DNA of 64,000 nt, taken from positions 62,001 to 126,000 of the forward strand of contig CAPGDO010000001.1 in the NCBI GenBank assembly GCA_948616985.1. The letters are read 5' to 3'. Shown here one piece after another: positions 1 through 8,763 of this stretch. The position numbers were made by a program, and so were the translations under genes. The notes under the pieces are model-generated. The model made no database searches. It had not been told where the DNA came from and saw nothing but the letters and a program-made list of their open reading frames with translations. Origin of the DNA: MGBC163016 sp910588905 (lineage in GTDB: Bacteria > Actinomycetota > Coriobacteriia > Coriobacteriales > Eggerthellaceae). Positions within the stretch are counted from its first letter, which is position 1. Every line of letters begins with the position of its first letter.

Positions 1-1
1 T

Positions 2-1936
2 TTGATCGGCGGCCCCCATACCTCCTTCTGGCCGCTTCATCGGTTCATGTCGCTCTTCGGCTCTCCCAACAATGCAGGCATCGGCCAGATCTGCTGGAAT
101 CCGCGCATCTGGTCGGATACGCTCACTTTCGGCTGGACCATCGAACCTGACATCACCGAGCAGACCGAATGCTTGCTGGTGTGGGGCACGAATCCGGCCG
201 AATCGGACAATTCCGTCTTCTGGCGGTCCCTCTTGAAGATGTCCAAGGTGGGACGACCTAGGATCGTGGTCATCGATCCACGCTTCACGAAGACCGCTCG
301 CATCGCTGATCTGTGGGTGCCCCTCAAGCCGGGGACGGATTGCACCTTCGCCTTGGGGCTGCTCCACGTCATCATCGAAGAGGATCGGTTCGACCGTGCC
401 TTCGTTGATGAATGGTGCGTGGGATTCGAAGAGCTGCGCGCCCATGTGGCTCCCTACACCCCTGAACATGTGGGCGAGGTCTGCGGTCTTGAGCCGGAGC
501 TGGTGCGCGAAGCGGCCCGAGCCTTCGCCCAGTCTCCTTCGGCTATCATCACCGGCCGTGGCATAGACCAGATAGGCAAGAACGTCCTGCCCACCCATCG
601 GGCCCGGTGCGCTCTTCTGGCCATCTGCGGTGATGTCGACCGGCCTGGTGGCTGTTCTCTGCTCCAGACGAGCGATTTCACCTCCGAGCTCGATTTGGAA
701 TGCACGCTGGAGGAGTGGGATACGCTCTCTGATCTCAGCTTGAATACGGGTCATACGCCCCTTCAGAGCTACGAAGGCTACGGGCGCGTGAAGCGGCTCA
801 TGGATGCCGTGGGCAAGCGCCTTCCGGCCCGCTATCTCACCAGCGTGCACCCTGATCTCCTGTTGAGGGCCATGGAGGGTCAGGGGCGCTATCCAGTGCG
901 GGCGGCTATCGTAGAGGCCACCAATCCGCTGCTCACCTATGCTGACACCCACCGGGTGCTCGAGGCGTTCAAGGGGTTGGACCTGTTGGTGGTGCTGGAC
1001 TACTACCTGACCCCCACGGCTGCCTTGGCTGATTACGTCCTGCCTTCGGCTGGCGCCATGGAGCGTTCTACCTTCCAGGCCCATGGGGGCGTTGCGAACT
1101 TCGTCTACGGGGGGGCGAAGGCTACAGACCCGTACTACGAGCGCAGGTCTGACTATGAGATCTTCCGGGAGCTGGGATTGCGCTGCGGCCAGGAGGATCA
1201 CTGGCCTGATGCCACCTTCGAAGAGGCCTGCGAGCGCGCGCTGGCGCCTACGGGCTTGGATTGGGAGGGGTATTGCCAGATGGGCATGTATGCCGTGCCG
1301 GTACCGCCCCTGAAGCATGAGGAGCTCTTGGAGGGCGGCAGCAAGCGCGGGTTCGCCACCGCTACGGGTAAGGTAGAGCTCGCCTCAGATGTGCTAGAGG
1401 CCATGGGCTCCACCCGCCTTCCCGTACCCGCAGAGGGTTACTCCCTCTGCTCCGAGGGTTTCCAGAAGGCGCGCGAAGAGGAGGGCTGGACTCACCTGGC
1501 CCTCATCACGGGAGGCCGTCGTCAGCCCTATAACGCTTCCATGTACTTCAATCACCCGCCTTTCCGCCACCGGAAGCCCTATCCGCTGGCCGAGGTGAGC
1601 CAGGCAACGGCAGACCGATTGGGTGCGAAGGCGGGAGATGTCGTAGCGCTCGCCACCGACAAGGGAGAAGCGCGGTTCGTCCTGGGTATAATCCCCATGA
1701 CCGAAGACGTGATCCATGCAGACTACGGTTGGTGGCATCCGGAAGAGGCCGTTCAAGCCCCTGGCTTCGGCGGCATCTTCGAGAGCAATATCAATACGCT
1801 CACCAGTTGTGCCCTCGCTCAGTCTGAGCCCATGATCGGGACCTGGGCCTATAACGCCATGGACTGCATGGTCAAGGTGGATGACGGGCATCTGACCTGG
1901 TCGGATGCCATAGAGAAGAAGAGCTCCTTCGCCTGA
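2..1936 (+). CDS. Molybdopterin-dependent oxidoreductase (DMSO reductase family), 5' end missing
   Basis: This is a catalytic subunit of a molybdenum or tungsten bis-pterin enzyme. Its true start lies before the window, so the N-terminal Fe-S segment cannot be seen. The visible 644 residues begin near a GSPN motif, and the Cys at visible residue 31 sits where family members often place the metal ligand. The central pterin-binding part follows, with GTNPAES and IDPRFTKTA segments. From about residue 500 there is a C-terminal molydopterin dinucleotide-binding domain with GGRRQPYNASMYF and a late QSEPMIGTWAYN. The substrate cannot be told from sequence; thiosulfate/polysulfide reductase-like and acetylene-hydratase-like enzymes are both possible. 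The downstream DUF2064/radical SAM set starts 34 bases after the stop and may be co-transcribed. Confidence 0.9.
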   Translation: MIGGPHTSFWPLHRFMSLFGSPNNAGIGQICWNPRIWSDTLTFGWTIEPDITEQTECLLVWGTNPAESDNSVFWRSLLKMSKVGRPRIVVIDPRFTKTARIADLWVPLKPGTDCTFALGLLHVIIEEDRFDRAFVDEWCVGFEELRAHVAPYTPEHVGEVCGLEPELVREAARAFAQSPSAIITGRGIDQIGKNVLPTHRARCALLAICGDVDRPGGCSLLQTSDFTSELDLECTLEEWDTLSDLSLNTGHTPLQSYEGYGRVKRLMDAVGKRLPARYLTSVHPDLLLRAMEGQGRYPVRAAIVEATNPLLTYADTHRVLEAFKGLDLLVVLDYYLTPTAALADYVLPSAGAMERSTFQAHGGVANFVYGGAKATDPYYERRSDYEIFRELGLRCGQEDHWPDATFEEACERALAPTGLDWEGYCQMGMYAVPVPPLKHEELLEGGSKRGFATATGKVELASDVLEAMGSTRLPVPAEGYSLCSEGFQKAREEEGWTHLALITGGRRQPYNASMYFNHPPFRHRKPYPLAEVSQATADRLGAKAGDVVALATDKGEARFVLGIIPMTEDVIHADYGWWHPEEAVQAPGFGGIFESNINTLTSCALAQSEPMIGTWAYNAMDCMVKVDDGHLTWSDAIEKKSSFA

Positions 1937-1970
1937 GCGCGGAGGGCAGATGAGAACGCAAGGAGATACG

Positions 1971-2837
1971 ATGACCGAACGCAAGCAAGCGCTCTTGGTA
2001 TTCAGCAAACCGCCCATTCCGGGCATGGTGAAGACGAGGCTCACCAAGGCCCATGGCGGCATCTTCACCGACGAGCAGGCAGCCCAGTTCTTCAAGCTCA
2101 GCCTCTATGACGTCTCAGAGCTTGCCATGCATGCTCTCATAGAGATGCAGCGGGACAATGATGCGCTGGTGGCGGCAGACCCCAGCGCCGATAAGGTCAC
2201 CTATGACTTCTTCCTGTCCACCACCCCCGCCAGCAACCTGCCGCTCATGAAGGAGACCTTCGACGAGATAGGCCCCTGGCCCATGGAGATCCACTTCCTG
2301 ACGGATTCTGGTGCCACCTTCGATGACCATTTCGACGATGCCATCGCCCAGATCTTCGCCATGGGCTACGACAACATCGTCTCCATTGGCGGAGACATCC
2401 CCACGCTGCCCAAGTCTGACCTCAAATATGCCTTCCAGTGGCTGGAGTACTTCCAGTCCATCGGGCGCCCCGGTTTCGTGCTGGCCCCCTGCCAAGAATG
2501 CGGCACCTCGCTGATCGGCTTGTCCAAGGATACGCCCATAGACAACCAGGGCGTCTACTACAACAAGGACGGCGTGCCTGCTCTGGATGCCTATATGCGC
2601 AAGATAGAGGAGGCGGACATCCCGGTGGCCTACTTCTCCCCGGTGGCCGACATCGACGAGACCACAGACCTCGCCCATGCCATCTCCTGCATGAAGGCCA
2701 TCCGCAAGGCGGCCCAGTTCCAATCAGAGCTCTTCGTGCCGAATCGGGTGCTCACCTGGTGCGATCTCATGGGCATCAGCGTATCCACACCGCCCAATGA
2801 AGAGCATGACCCAAGGCAGTATATCGATGCAGAATAA
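1971..2837 (+). CDS. DUF2064 family glycosyltransferase/nucleotidyltransferase-like protein
   Basis: A 288-residue protein of the DUF2064 (TIGR04282-like) group, which has a GT-A nucleotide-sugar transferase fold. Visible motifs are FSKPPIPGMVKTRL near residue 9, typical of this family, and SIGGDIPTLP near residue 140, where the acidic metal-binding residue is expected. I chose the ATG at 1971 because AAGGAG stands 5 bases before it; the in-frame ATG at 1950 has purines only 3 bases away. The gene ends inside the start of the radical SAM gene, so the two are translationally coupled. Relatives are known from arsenosugar-type clusters, but no arsenic genes are visible here, so the acceptor and donor are unknown. 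Confidence 0.8.
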   Translation: MTERKQALLVFSKPPIPGMVKTRLTKAHGGIFTDEQAAQFFKLSLYDVSELAMHALIEMQRDNDALVAADPSADKVTYDFFLSTTPASNLPLMKETFDEIGPWPMEIHFLTDSGATFDDHFDDAIAQIFAMGYDNIVSIGGDIPTLPKSDLKYAFQWLEYFQSIGRPGFVLAPCQECGTSLIGLSKDTPIDNQGVYYNKDGVPALDAYMRKIEEADIPVAYFSPVADIDETTDLAHAISCMKAIRKAAQFQSELFVPNRVLTWCDLMGISVSTPPNEEHDPRQYIDAE

Positions 2838-4173
2838 GGAACTCCTTCACACCACCCAGGCGCTCTGCCCGGATTGCCTGCGCGAGCTACCCGCTGAGGT
2901 CTATGCGGATGATGAGGGCATCGTGTGGATGGAGCGCACGTGCCCTGAGCACGGGGTGCTCGCTACCCGCATGTGGCCGGACGCAGACCACTATCAGTGG
3001 CTGCGCTCCGAGGCCTTTCCGAAGACGCGTCCCCAGAACACCATCCCGGCTACGGAGGATTGCCCCTTCGGCTGCGGGACGTGCGCCCGTCACGGGCGGC
3101 GCGGGACGCTCCTTGAGATAGAGGTCACTCGCAACTGCAATCTGCACTGCCCGGTCTGCTTCGCTTCCTCTGAGACAGGCGAATACGACCCCACCATGGA
3201 AGAGATCAAGGCCATGTATCAGGTCATCGCGGATGCCGTGGGTACGGATGGGGCCGTTCAGCTCACGGGGGGAGAGCCTACCACCCGCAAGGATCTGAAG
3301 GACATCATCTATCTGGGCCGAGAGATGGGTTTCTGGGGCATAGAGGTCAACACCAACGGTCTGGTCATCGCGAACAACCCTGGGTATCTGGAGGATCTGG
3401 TGGGTGCCGGGCTCACGGGCGTCTACCTCTCCTTCGATGGGCTCACTCCTGAGGTCTACGAGGCCACCTGTGGTCGGGATATCCTGGCCACCAAGCTCAA
3501 GGCCATCGAGCGCTGCCGCGAATGCGGGATCCAAGTGGTGCTCTCGGTGGCAGTGGTGGCCGGCGTGAATGATGATCAGCTGGGGGACCTGCTCCGCTTC
3601 AGCCTTGAGAACTCCGATGTCGTGGCGGGCCTCGCCTTGCAGCCGGCCTTCACCTCGGGCCGCTTCGATGCCACCCGGGCCATCCCCATGTCCTCGGGGG
3701 ATGTCATCTTCAACCTCTGCGCTCAATCCGATGACCTCCTGGAGGTGCGGGACGTATGGCCGCTCGGGTGTTCGCATCCTCTGTGCGATACGGGCGTATT
3801 CCTAGTGAAGTCACCCCAAGCCGTCCATGGGAGCGGGTTCATCCCCGCTACCCAGCTCATGACCATGGAGGAGTACGCTGAGGGGTATAGCCCGGATTCA
3901 CCCCAGGGCTCCGTGTTCTTGGATATCCTGGTGTCGAAGGGCGTTCCTGTCTCTGACGGCCTTTCGGTCATCGTGATGAACTACATGGATGCCTACAGCA
4001 TGGATACGGATCGGCTGCGCGAATGCTCCATGATGGTCTGCGTGCCCGATGGCCGCGCCATCCCGTTCTGCTCCTATCATCTGACCAATAGCGCGGGTCA
4101 GCGCATCTACCCGCCCTGGTGCAAAGGGCCGTCTCCGCTCTCGGAGGCTGTGAAGGAGGGTACCTGTGGCTGA
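2827..4173 (+). CDS. Radical SAM protein with N-terminal zinc-ribbon-like cysteines and extra C-terminal cysteines
   Basis: A 448-residue radical SAM enzyme. The N-terminus has CPDC (C14, C17) and a CPEHG, a zinc-ribbon-like pair, followed by CPFGCGTC. The AdoMet [4Fe-4S] motif CNLHCPVC gives C104, C108 and C111, and LTGGEPTTR is the usual GGEP motif. The last 150 residues hold more cysteines (CSHPLC, CSMMVC, CSYH, WCKG), consistent with auxiliary clusters. The layout resembles the MJ0619/Tes-like family, some members of which act on lipids, but the reaction here is unknown. Starts at 2797, 2806 and 2827 are in frame. I prefer 2827 for its weak AAGGCAG at a 7-base spacing and its fit to the family N-terminus. 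It overlaps the previous gene by 11 bases. Confidence 0.85.
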   Translation: MQNKELLHTTQALCPDCLRELPAEVYADDEGIVWMERTCPEHGVLATRMWPDADHYQWLRSEAFPKTRPQNTIPATEDCPFGCGTCARHGRRGTLLEIEVTRNCNLHCPVCFASSETGEYDPTMEEIKAMYQVIADAVGTDGAVQLTGGEPTTRKDLKDIIYLGREMGFWGIEVNTNGLVIANNPGYLEDLVGAGLTGVYLSFDGLTPEVYEATCGRDILATKLKAIERCRECGIQVVLSVAVVAGVNDDQLGDLLRFSLENSDVVAGLALQPAFTSGRFDATRAIPMSSGDVIFNLCAQSDDLLEVRDVWPLGCSHPLCDTGVFLVKSPQAVHGSGFIPATQLMTMEEYAEGYSPDSPQGSVFLDILVSKGVPVSDGLSVIVMNYMDAYSMDTDRLRECSMMVCVPDGRAIPFCSYHLTNSAGQRIYPPWCKGPSPLSEAVKEGTCG

Positions 4174-5143
4174 GTATCGGATCACCAATGACCCGGATCG
4201 TTGCGTCAAATGCGGTCTGTGTGTGGCATTCTGCCCCATCCCCGGCATCCTGGAAGTGGGGGAGGATGGTCATCCTCACGTCATCAGCGCCGAGGAATGC
4301 GTAGGCTGCATGACCTGTTCGGGTAACTGCCCGAAGCGCGCCCTTGCGGTGGAGGCGCTCGGGGAGGCGGTCTTCGATCCGTTCGCGGGCGAAGAGCGGG
4401 CGAAGCCCTTGGATGCGGCTACCCAGAAGGAATACGCTCAGCTCCAGCGCACCATCATGGAAGCGCTCGATCTGCGCTGGCAACCGGTGGCTGTGAGCCT
4501 CATAGAGGCCGATGAGCTCTTGCCGGATGTACCCATCCCTTCTGAGAATCTGCGCTTCTGTCAGGCTATGATGGCTGCGCGCCGAGGTGCCTCCATCCTC
4601 ATGCCGCCCCATCGGCACTCGTGCCCTGACGGCACCTCCATCTTCGGCATGACCGGCGTCCCTCCGAAGCTGGCAACGGGAGAGATCTACGTGCTGTTCC
4701 ATAAGGTGGAGACGGCTGAAGCCGCTGCGCGCATGGTGGCTGAGCGGCCGACGCTGCCGCCGAAGAGCCGCCGGGCCACCTACGTGGCACCCTTGGCTGC
4801 CACCGTCCGCACACCTGAGGTGGTGGTCTTCACCGGCACTCCCGAGCAGATGATGTGGCTCTCCATGTCCATGAGCTACTACACCGGCCATCGCCATGAC
4901 TTCCATGCCTCCGGGTTCAACTCCATGTGCGTGGAAGCAGTGCTCTTGCCGCTCTCCAACGATGAGCCCAATATCACCTTCGGCTGCTATGGGTGCCGGG
5001 CGGCAACGGATGTGGGGGATGACATGATGTTCATGGGCGTTCCCACCCACCTGTTGCCCACCATCGCGAAGGGTGCTGTAGAGCTGGCGAAGAAGGCCAT
5101 CCCGGATTCCCGGAACAAGATCTACGTGCCACCCATCATGTGA
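4166..5143 (+). CDS. Ferredoxin-domain DUF169 protein
   Basis: A 325-residue fusion. Residues 8-60 form a two-cluster ferredoxin domain: the first [4Fe-4S] ligands are C13, C16, C19 and C23, the second C45, C48, C51 and C55. From about residue 90 the protein is DUF169, with further conserved cysteines (FCQAMM, HSCPDG, CYGCRAAT) that suggest redox or metal chemistry. The GTG start at 4166 has AAGGAGGG 5 bases upstream and overlaps the radical SAM stop by 8 bases, so the pair is coupled. A natural reading is that it passes electrons to the adjacent radical SAM enzyme, but this is inferred from position only. The DUF169 function is not established. Confidence 0.85.
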   Translation: MAEYRITNDPDRCVKCGLCVAFCPIPGILEVGEDGHPHVISAEECVGCMTCSGNCPKRALAVEALGEAVFDPFAGEERAKPLDAATQKEYAQLQRTIMEALDLRWQPVAVSLIEADELLPDVPIPSENLRFCQAMMAARRGASILMPPHRHSCPDGTSIFGMTGVPPKLATGEIYVLFHKVETAEAAARMVAERPTLPPKSRRATYVAPLAATVRTPEVVVFTGTPEQMMWLSMSMSYYTGHRHDFHASGFNSMCVEAVLLPLSNDEPNITFGCYGCRAATDVGDDMMFMGVPTHLLPTIAKGAVELAKKAIPDSRNKIYVPPIM

Positions 5144-5145
5144 TC

Positions 5146-5577
5146 ATGGCCGATCTGTTCACATTGCGCCCAGCCACTGAAGGGGACATGGCTCTCATAG
5201 ATGCCTATGCCATGGCTGAGGGGATGGACGCGGTGGGGAGCCCGGAGGGCATCACGGTGGCTCAGAATGCCGAAGGGGAGCCCGTGGGATTTCTGCGGCT
5301 GGTCTTGGGAGCCAACGGCTTCTGGCATGTGAATCCAGTGGTGGTCTACGGTCCCTGGCGTGGATACGGGGTAGGCCGTGCGCTCACTGAAGCAGCCTTG
5401 GCTGAGAAGGGGGAGCTTCGGCTGGTGGCGCGGGGAAGCGCCGTGCCCTTCTATGAGCGAGAGGGCTTCGCTGCCTGTGCCTGGGATGAGGTCGATCTGG
5501 CCGTCACCGAAGACTGCGACGGTTGTCCCTATCGGGCCGAATGCGCACCCGTGCCCATGGTCAAGACGAGGATGTGA
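5146..5577 (+). CDS. GNAT-family N-acetyltransferase with cysteine-rich tail
   Basis: A short acetyltransferase of about 143 residues. It shows the GNAT core: an N-terminal LRPATEGD strand, a central FLRLV strand, the acetyl-CoA loop region YGPWRGYGVGRALTEAAL, and the PFYEREGF motif near the end. The C-terminus carries CDGCPYRAEC, a possible small metal site not typical of GNAT proteins. A GTG at 5140 overlaps the previous stop and the ATG at 5146 is in the same frame; neither has a clear SD, so translation is probably coupled to the DUF169 gene. The substrate is unknown. The next gene is convergent. Confidence 0.8.
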   Translation: MADLFTLRPATEGDMALIDAYAMAEGMDAVGSPEGITVAQNAEGEPVGFLRLVLGANGFWHVNPVVVYGPWRGYGVGRALTEAALAEKGELRLVARGSAVPFYEREGFAACAWDEVDLAVTEDCDGCPYRAECAPVPMVKTRM

Positions 5578-5582
5578 CCCCG

Positions 5583-6029
5583 CTAGCCTGCGTCTGATTC
5601 GTGCATGCAGGTGGGAGTGGGGGGTAGATCTATCCCCAAGGCGCAGGCGGCCTGTTCCCGCAGCTCCTCGATGGTGAGCTCATAGCAGGCCAGGGCGTCT
5701 ATCCAGCGGCGAAGGCAAGAGAAGCCCTTATCTGTGAGGGTGAACATGCGCTTCGCGGATCCCTGCTGCGGCATAGCCCATTCGCTAGTCACCAATCCAG
5801 ATGCCTCCATGCGCTTGAGGGCACGGTAGATGCCTGTGGCATCTGGCTTTTTGCCGCCGAACATGGGAGAAGCCGCGCATTTCTGCACGATGATGTAGCC
5901 GTGCATGGGCTCCTTGGCTTGGGCGAGCAGCGTGAGGATGGTGGGCTGAGAGAGCCTGCTCAGCGATTTGCCGAGCTCAGAGCATTCGGCCAGGTCAGAA
6001 TCAGACTGGGGATGACAGCCGCTCCACAT
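5583..6029 (-). CDS. PadR-family transcriptional regulator
   Basis: A 148-residue DNA-binding protein. The N-terminal winged helix holds PTILTLLAQAKEPMHGYII, the hallmark PadR opening (helix 1 then HGY), followed by GIYRALKRMEASGLVTSEW, which is the recognition helix and wing. The C-terminal part is a short dimerisation helix. The start has GAAGGGAA upstream on the minus strand. It converges on the GNAT gene with 5 bases between the stops. Its targets may be itself and the radical SAM/DUF169 operon. A dyad at 6095-6136 in its upstream region is a possible operator. Confidence 0.88.
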   Translation of the reverse strand: MWSGCHPQSDSDLAECSELGKSLSRLSQPTILTLLAQAKEPMHGYIIVQKCAASPMFGGKKPDATGIYRALKRMEASGLVTSEWAMPQQGSAKRMFTLTDKGFSCLRRWIDALACYELTIEELREQAACALGIDLPPTPTCMHESDAG

Positions 6030-6094
6030 GATGCTTCCCTTCGATCAGGCAGTCCGGAACCAGCATCCATAATCTCAAACTATGATCCTTTTGT

Positions 6095-6136
6095 CGATAT
6101 TTCGTCTGAAAAGCATTGGCAACGAGAAATATATCG
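6095..6136. promoter_or_regulatory. Possible operator dyad upstream of padR-like gene and glmS
   Basis: CGATATTTCG at 6095-6104 is mirrored by GAAATATATCG at 6126-6136. The dyad is AT-rich in a GC-rich genome and lies between the divergent regulator and glmS, a position where PadR proteins often bind. The match is imperfect and no footprint is known. Confidence 0.3.
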
Positions 6137-6259
6137 GGGATGAGAGGTACTGCAGCTTCACCGTCAGCCCCGCGCCTCTGCAGCTGCCGCGCTCTGCGCA
6201 GGGCAGCCCTTTGGATTAGAATCTTGTCTTCTTGAGAAACGCTCCGGTCAGGAGGATCT

Positions 6260-8191
6260 ATGTGTGGGATCGTGGGATTTGCCGGGGATAGGCCTTGCGT
6301 GCCTATCCTGCTAGAGGGTCTGAAGCGGCTCGAGTATCGCGGCTATGACTCAGCGGGCATCGCCGTTGAGGAAGGCGGTACCATCCAGACGGTCTGTCGC
6401 AAGGGGAAGATCGCAGCGTTGGAGCAGTCTTTGCAGGGCATCTCCCTTGCGGGCACCTGTGGCATCGGTCACACGCGCTGGGCTACCCATGGGGTGCCCT
6501 CAGAGCTGAACGCCCATCCCCATAGCTCCTGTGACGGGAAGATCGCCATCGTCCACAATGGCATCATAGAGAACCACGCTGAGCTTCGACGCATCTTGGA
6601 AGGCAGGGGCCATCGCTTCACCTCCCAGACCGATTCCGAGGTCATCGCCCACCTCATCGAAGACGCCTATACCAAGCTGGCCTTCGAAGGATCCGAATCC
6701 GATGATCTGACCGATGCCCTTGGCCAGCGCCAGCCCCATACCCCCGAAGACGAGATCCGCCATGATGAGCCTTCGCTGCTGGCCCAGGCGGTGAACATGG
6801 CCTGCGGTTTCCTCATCGGGTCCTGGGCTCTCTGCGTGCTCTCTGAGCTCGAGCCGGGCACCATCGTCTGCGCCCGTAAGGAATCGCCGTTGGTGCTGGG
6901 GATCGGCAAGGATGGCGTTCATGTGGCCTCGGATATGGCGGCATTGGCAGGGTCGGTGCGCGAGGCCTGTGTCCTCACGGACGGTCAGCTCGCTGAGGTC
7001 ACGGCCCAGGGCTTCGATGTCTTCCGGTCATCAGGGCTGGAGCTGCATATTACGGAAGCCGAGCTGTCCCCGCTCGACCCCAGCACCCAAGGGGCTGATA
7101 AGGGCCGCTTCCCTGATTTCATGCTGAAGGAGATATTCGAACAGCCTCGGGTCATCCGCGATACGCTGGAGAACCGGTTCGACGGCGGCAAGCTCTCCAT
7201 CGATGAGCTGGAGCTCTCCCACGAGGAGATGAACTTGATAGACAGGGTTTGCGTCATCGCCTGTGGGACCAGCTATCATGCATCGCTGGTGGCCAAGAAC
7301 CTGATAGAGGGCTGGGCGCGCATCCCCTGTGAGGTGGAGGTGGCCAGTGAATTCCGCTACCGCAACCCCATTATCACCCCCACTACACTGGTGGTGGCCG
7401 TCTCCCAGTCGGGGGAAACGGCAGATACCCTTGCTGCCATCCGCGATGCCCGCATCAAGGGGGCGAAGGTATTCGGCATCACCAATGTCTTGGGATCGCC
7501 GGTGGCACGGGAATCCGACGGCGTCATCTATACGCGGGCGAACAAGGAGATAGCGGTGGCCTCCACCAAGAGCTTCACCGGTCAGTTGGTCTCCTTGACG
7601 CTGTTGGCCCTGCTCTTGGCCCAGGCCAAGGGTCGTCTCGTCCGTGGTCAGATGCGGCTCCTGTTCGCGGAGCTGGCTCAGACGGCCGAGCAGGCTGAGG
7701 TTATCTTGGGGAACACCCAAACCATCCAGGCCGCTGCTCAGGCCTGTAAGGATTCGAAGAGCGCTCTGTTCATCGGGCGGGGCATGGGAGCTGCCGTAGC
7801 CGAGGAGGGTGCGCTCAAGCTCAAAGAGGTGAGCTATCTCCATGCCGAGGCGTATCCGGCCGGAGAGATGAAGCATGGCCCCATCGCGCTGATCGAACCC
7901 GGCTTCCCGGTCATCGCAGTGGCCACGGAGAGTCCCACCTACGAGAAGGTGCTCTCCAATATCCAAGAGGCGAAGGCTCGGGGCGCTATGGTGGTGGCGG
8001 TGGCGACAGAAGGGGATGAGCGTATCGGCGGTTACGCCGATCACGTGATATCCATCCCGAAGGTGCGCGATGCCTTCTCGCCCATCACGGCCATCATCCC
8101 GCTTCAGATGCTGGCGCGTCAGATAGCGCTGCTCCGGGGTTGCAACATCGACCAGCCGCGGAACCTGGCCAAGTCCGTCACCGTGGAGTAG
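6260..8191 (+). CDS. glmS: Glutamine--fructose-6-phosphate aminotransferase (isomerizing)
   Basis: It makes glucosamine-6-phosphate from fructose-6-phosphate and glutamine, the first step of UDP-GlcNAc and peptidoglycan synthesis. Residues 2 onward (MCGIVGF) give the N-terminal nucleophile Cys2 of the glutaminase domain, with HTRWATHG and the QTDSEVIAHL region following. Two SIS domains occupy the C-terminal half (CGTSYHASLVAKN, SQSGETADTL, later GEMKHGPIALI), and the protein ends in AKSVTVE as usual. At 643 residues it is longer than the typical 608, because of an acidic insert at about residues 135-175 inside the glutaminase domain. AGGAGG precedes the ATG. acpS and nnrD follow closely and are probably co-transcribed. 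Confidence 0.97.
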   Translation: MCGIVGFAGDRPCVPILLEGLKRLEYRGYDSAGIAVEEGGTIQTVCRKGKIAALEQSLQGISLAGTCGIGHTRWATHGVPSELNAHPHSSCDGKIAIVHNGIIENHAELRRILEGRGHRFTSQTDSEVIAHLIEDAYTKLAFEGSESDDLTDALGQRQPHTPEDEIRHDEPSLLAQAVNMACGFLIGSWALCVLSELEPGTIVCARKESPLVLGIGKDGVHVASDMAALAGSVREACVLTDGQLAEVTAQGFDVFRSSGLELHITEAELSPLDPSTQGADKGRFPDFMLKEIFEQPRVIRDTLENRFDGGKLSIDELELSHEEMNLIDRVCVIACGTSYHASLVAKNLIEGWARIPCEVEVASEFRYRNPIITPTTLVVAVSQSGETADTLAAIRDARIKGAKVFGITNVLGSPVARESDGVIYTRANKEIAVASTKSFTGQLVSLTLLALLLAQAKGRLVRGQMRLLFAELAQTAEQAEVILGNTQTIQAAAQACKDSKSALFIGRGMGAAVAEEGALKLKEVSYLHAEAYPAGEMKHGPIALIEPGFPVIAVATESPTYEKVLSNIQEAKARGAMVVAVATEGDERIGGYADHVISIPKVRDAFSPITAIIPLQMLARQIALLRGCNIDQPRNLAKSVTVE

Positions 8192-8196
8192 CAGCC

Positions 8197-8763
8197 ATGG
8201 CACGCAGCAAGAAGGCCCAGGCCGCCATCGATGATGCCCTTTCCATCAGCCAGGCCCAGTCCAGCGTAGGGCTGGGTGTCGATCTGGTGGAGGTGGACCG
8301 CATGGAGCGGATCCTCGCACGCACGCCCTCGTTCAAAGCGAAGGTGTTCAGCGAAGGGGAACGCGTCTATTGCGACCGCCAGAAGCGGCCCGCTATGCAC
8401 TATGCAGCCCGCTTCGCTGCTAAAGAAGCCGTGGTGAAGGCGCTGGGCTGCGGTTTCACCGATGGTGTTTCTGTGCGGGACGTGGAGGTTAGGCGCTCTC
8501 CTGCAGGCAGGCCGGAAGCCGTCCTCTCGGGCCGCGCCCAAGAGGTGGCCCAGGAGCAGGGCGTGACGGAGATACCCCTTTCTCTTTCCCATACGCGCAC
8601 AGACGCCATCGCCTGTGCCATGGCATTGAATGCCGATGCTGCGAAGAAGCAGGTGGCGAAGGTCTCGGCTGCTGATGAGCTGGCCCGTCGGTTCAAGGAG
8701 ACGCGGTCCCTGTTGGATGAGATAGACGCTCCGGCGCCCGAGGCCGAAGAGGGTCGTGGATGA
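8197..8763 (+). CDS. acpS: Holo-[acyl-carrier-protein] synthase with C-terminal extension
   Basis: It transfers the 4'-phosphopantetheine group from CoA to acyl carrier protein. The family motifs GLGVDLVEVDRMERIL (metal-binding D29) and ARFAAKEAVVKALG (E77) are present, and SLSHTRTDAIACAMA closes the fold. The 188-residue protein is longer than the usual 120-130, with about 25 extra residues before the fold and a charged tail after it. I chose the ATG at 8197 because GGAG lies 8 bases upstream; a longer in-frame ORF runs back into glmS without support. It overlaps nnrD by 4 bases (ATGA), a common arrangement for acpS and nnrD. Confidence 0.95.
   Translation: MARSKKAQAAIDDALSISQAQSSVGLGVDLVEVDRMERILARTPSFKAKVFSEGERVYCDRQKRPAMHYAARFAAKEAVVKALGCGFTDGVSVRDVEVRRSPAGRPEAVLSGRAQEVAQEQGVTEIPLSLSHTRTDAIACAMALNADAAKKQVAKVSAADELARRFKETRSLLDEIDAPAPEAEEGRG

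Noticed and set aside
6030..6259. A glmS ribozyme ahead of glmS
   Set aside because: The upstream region lacks the conserved ribozyme core and ends with an ordinary SD and ATG.
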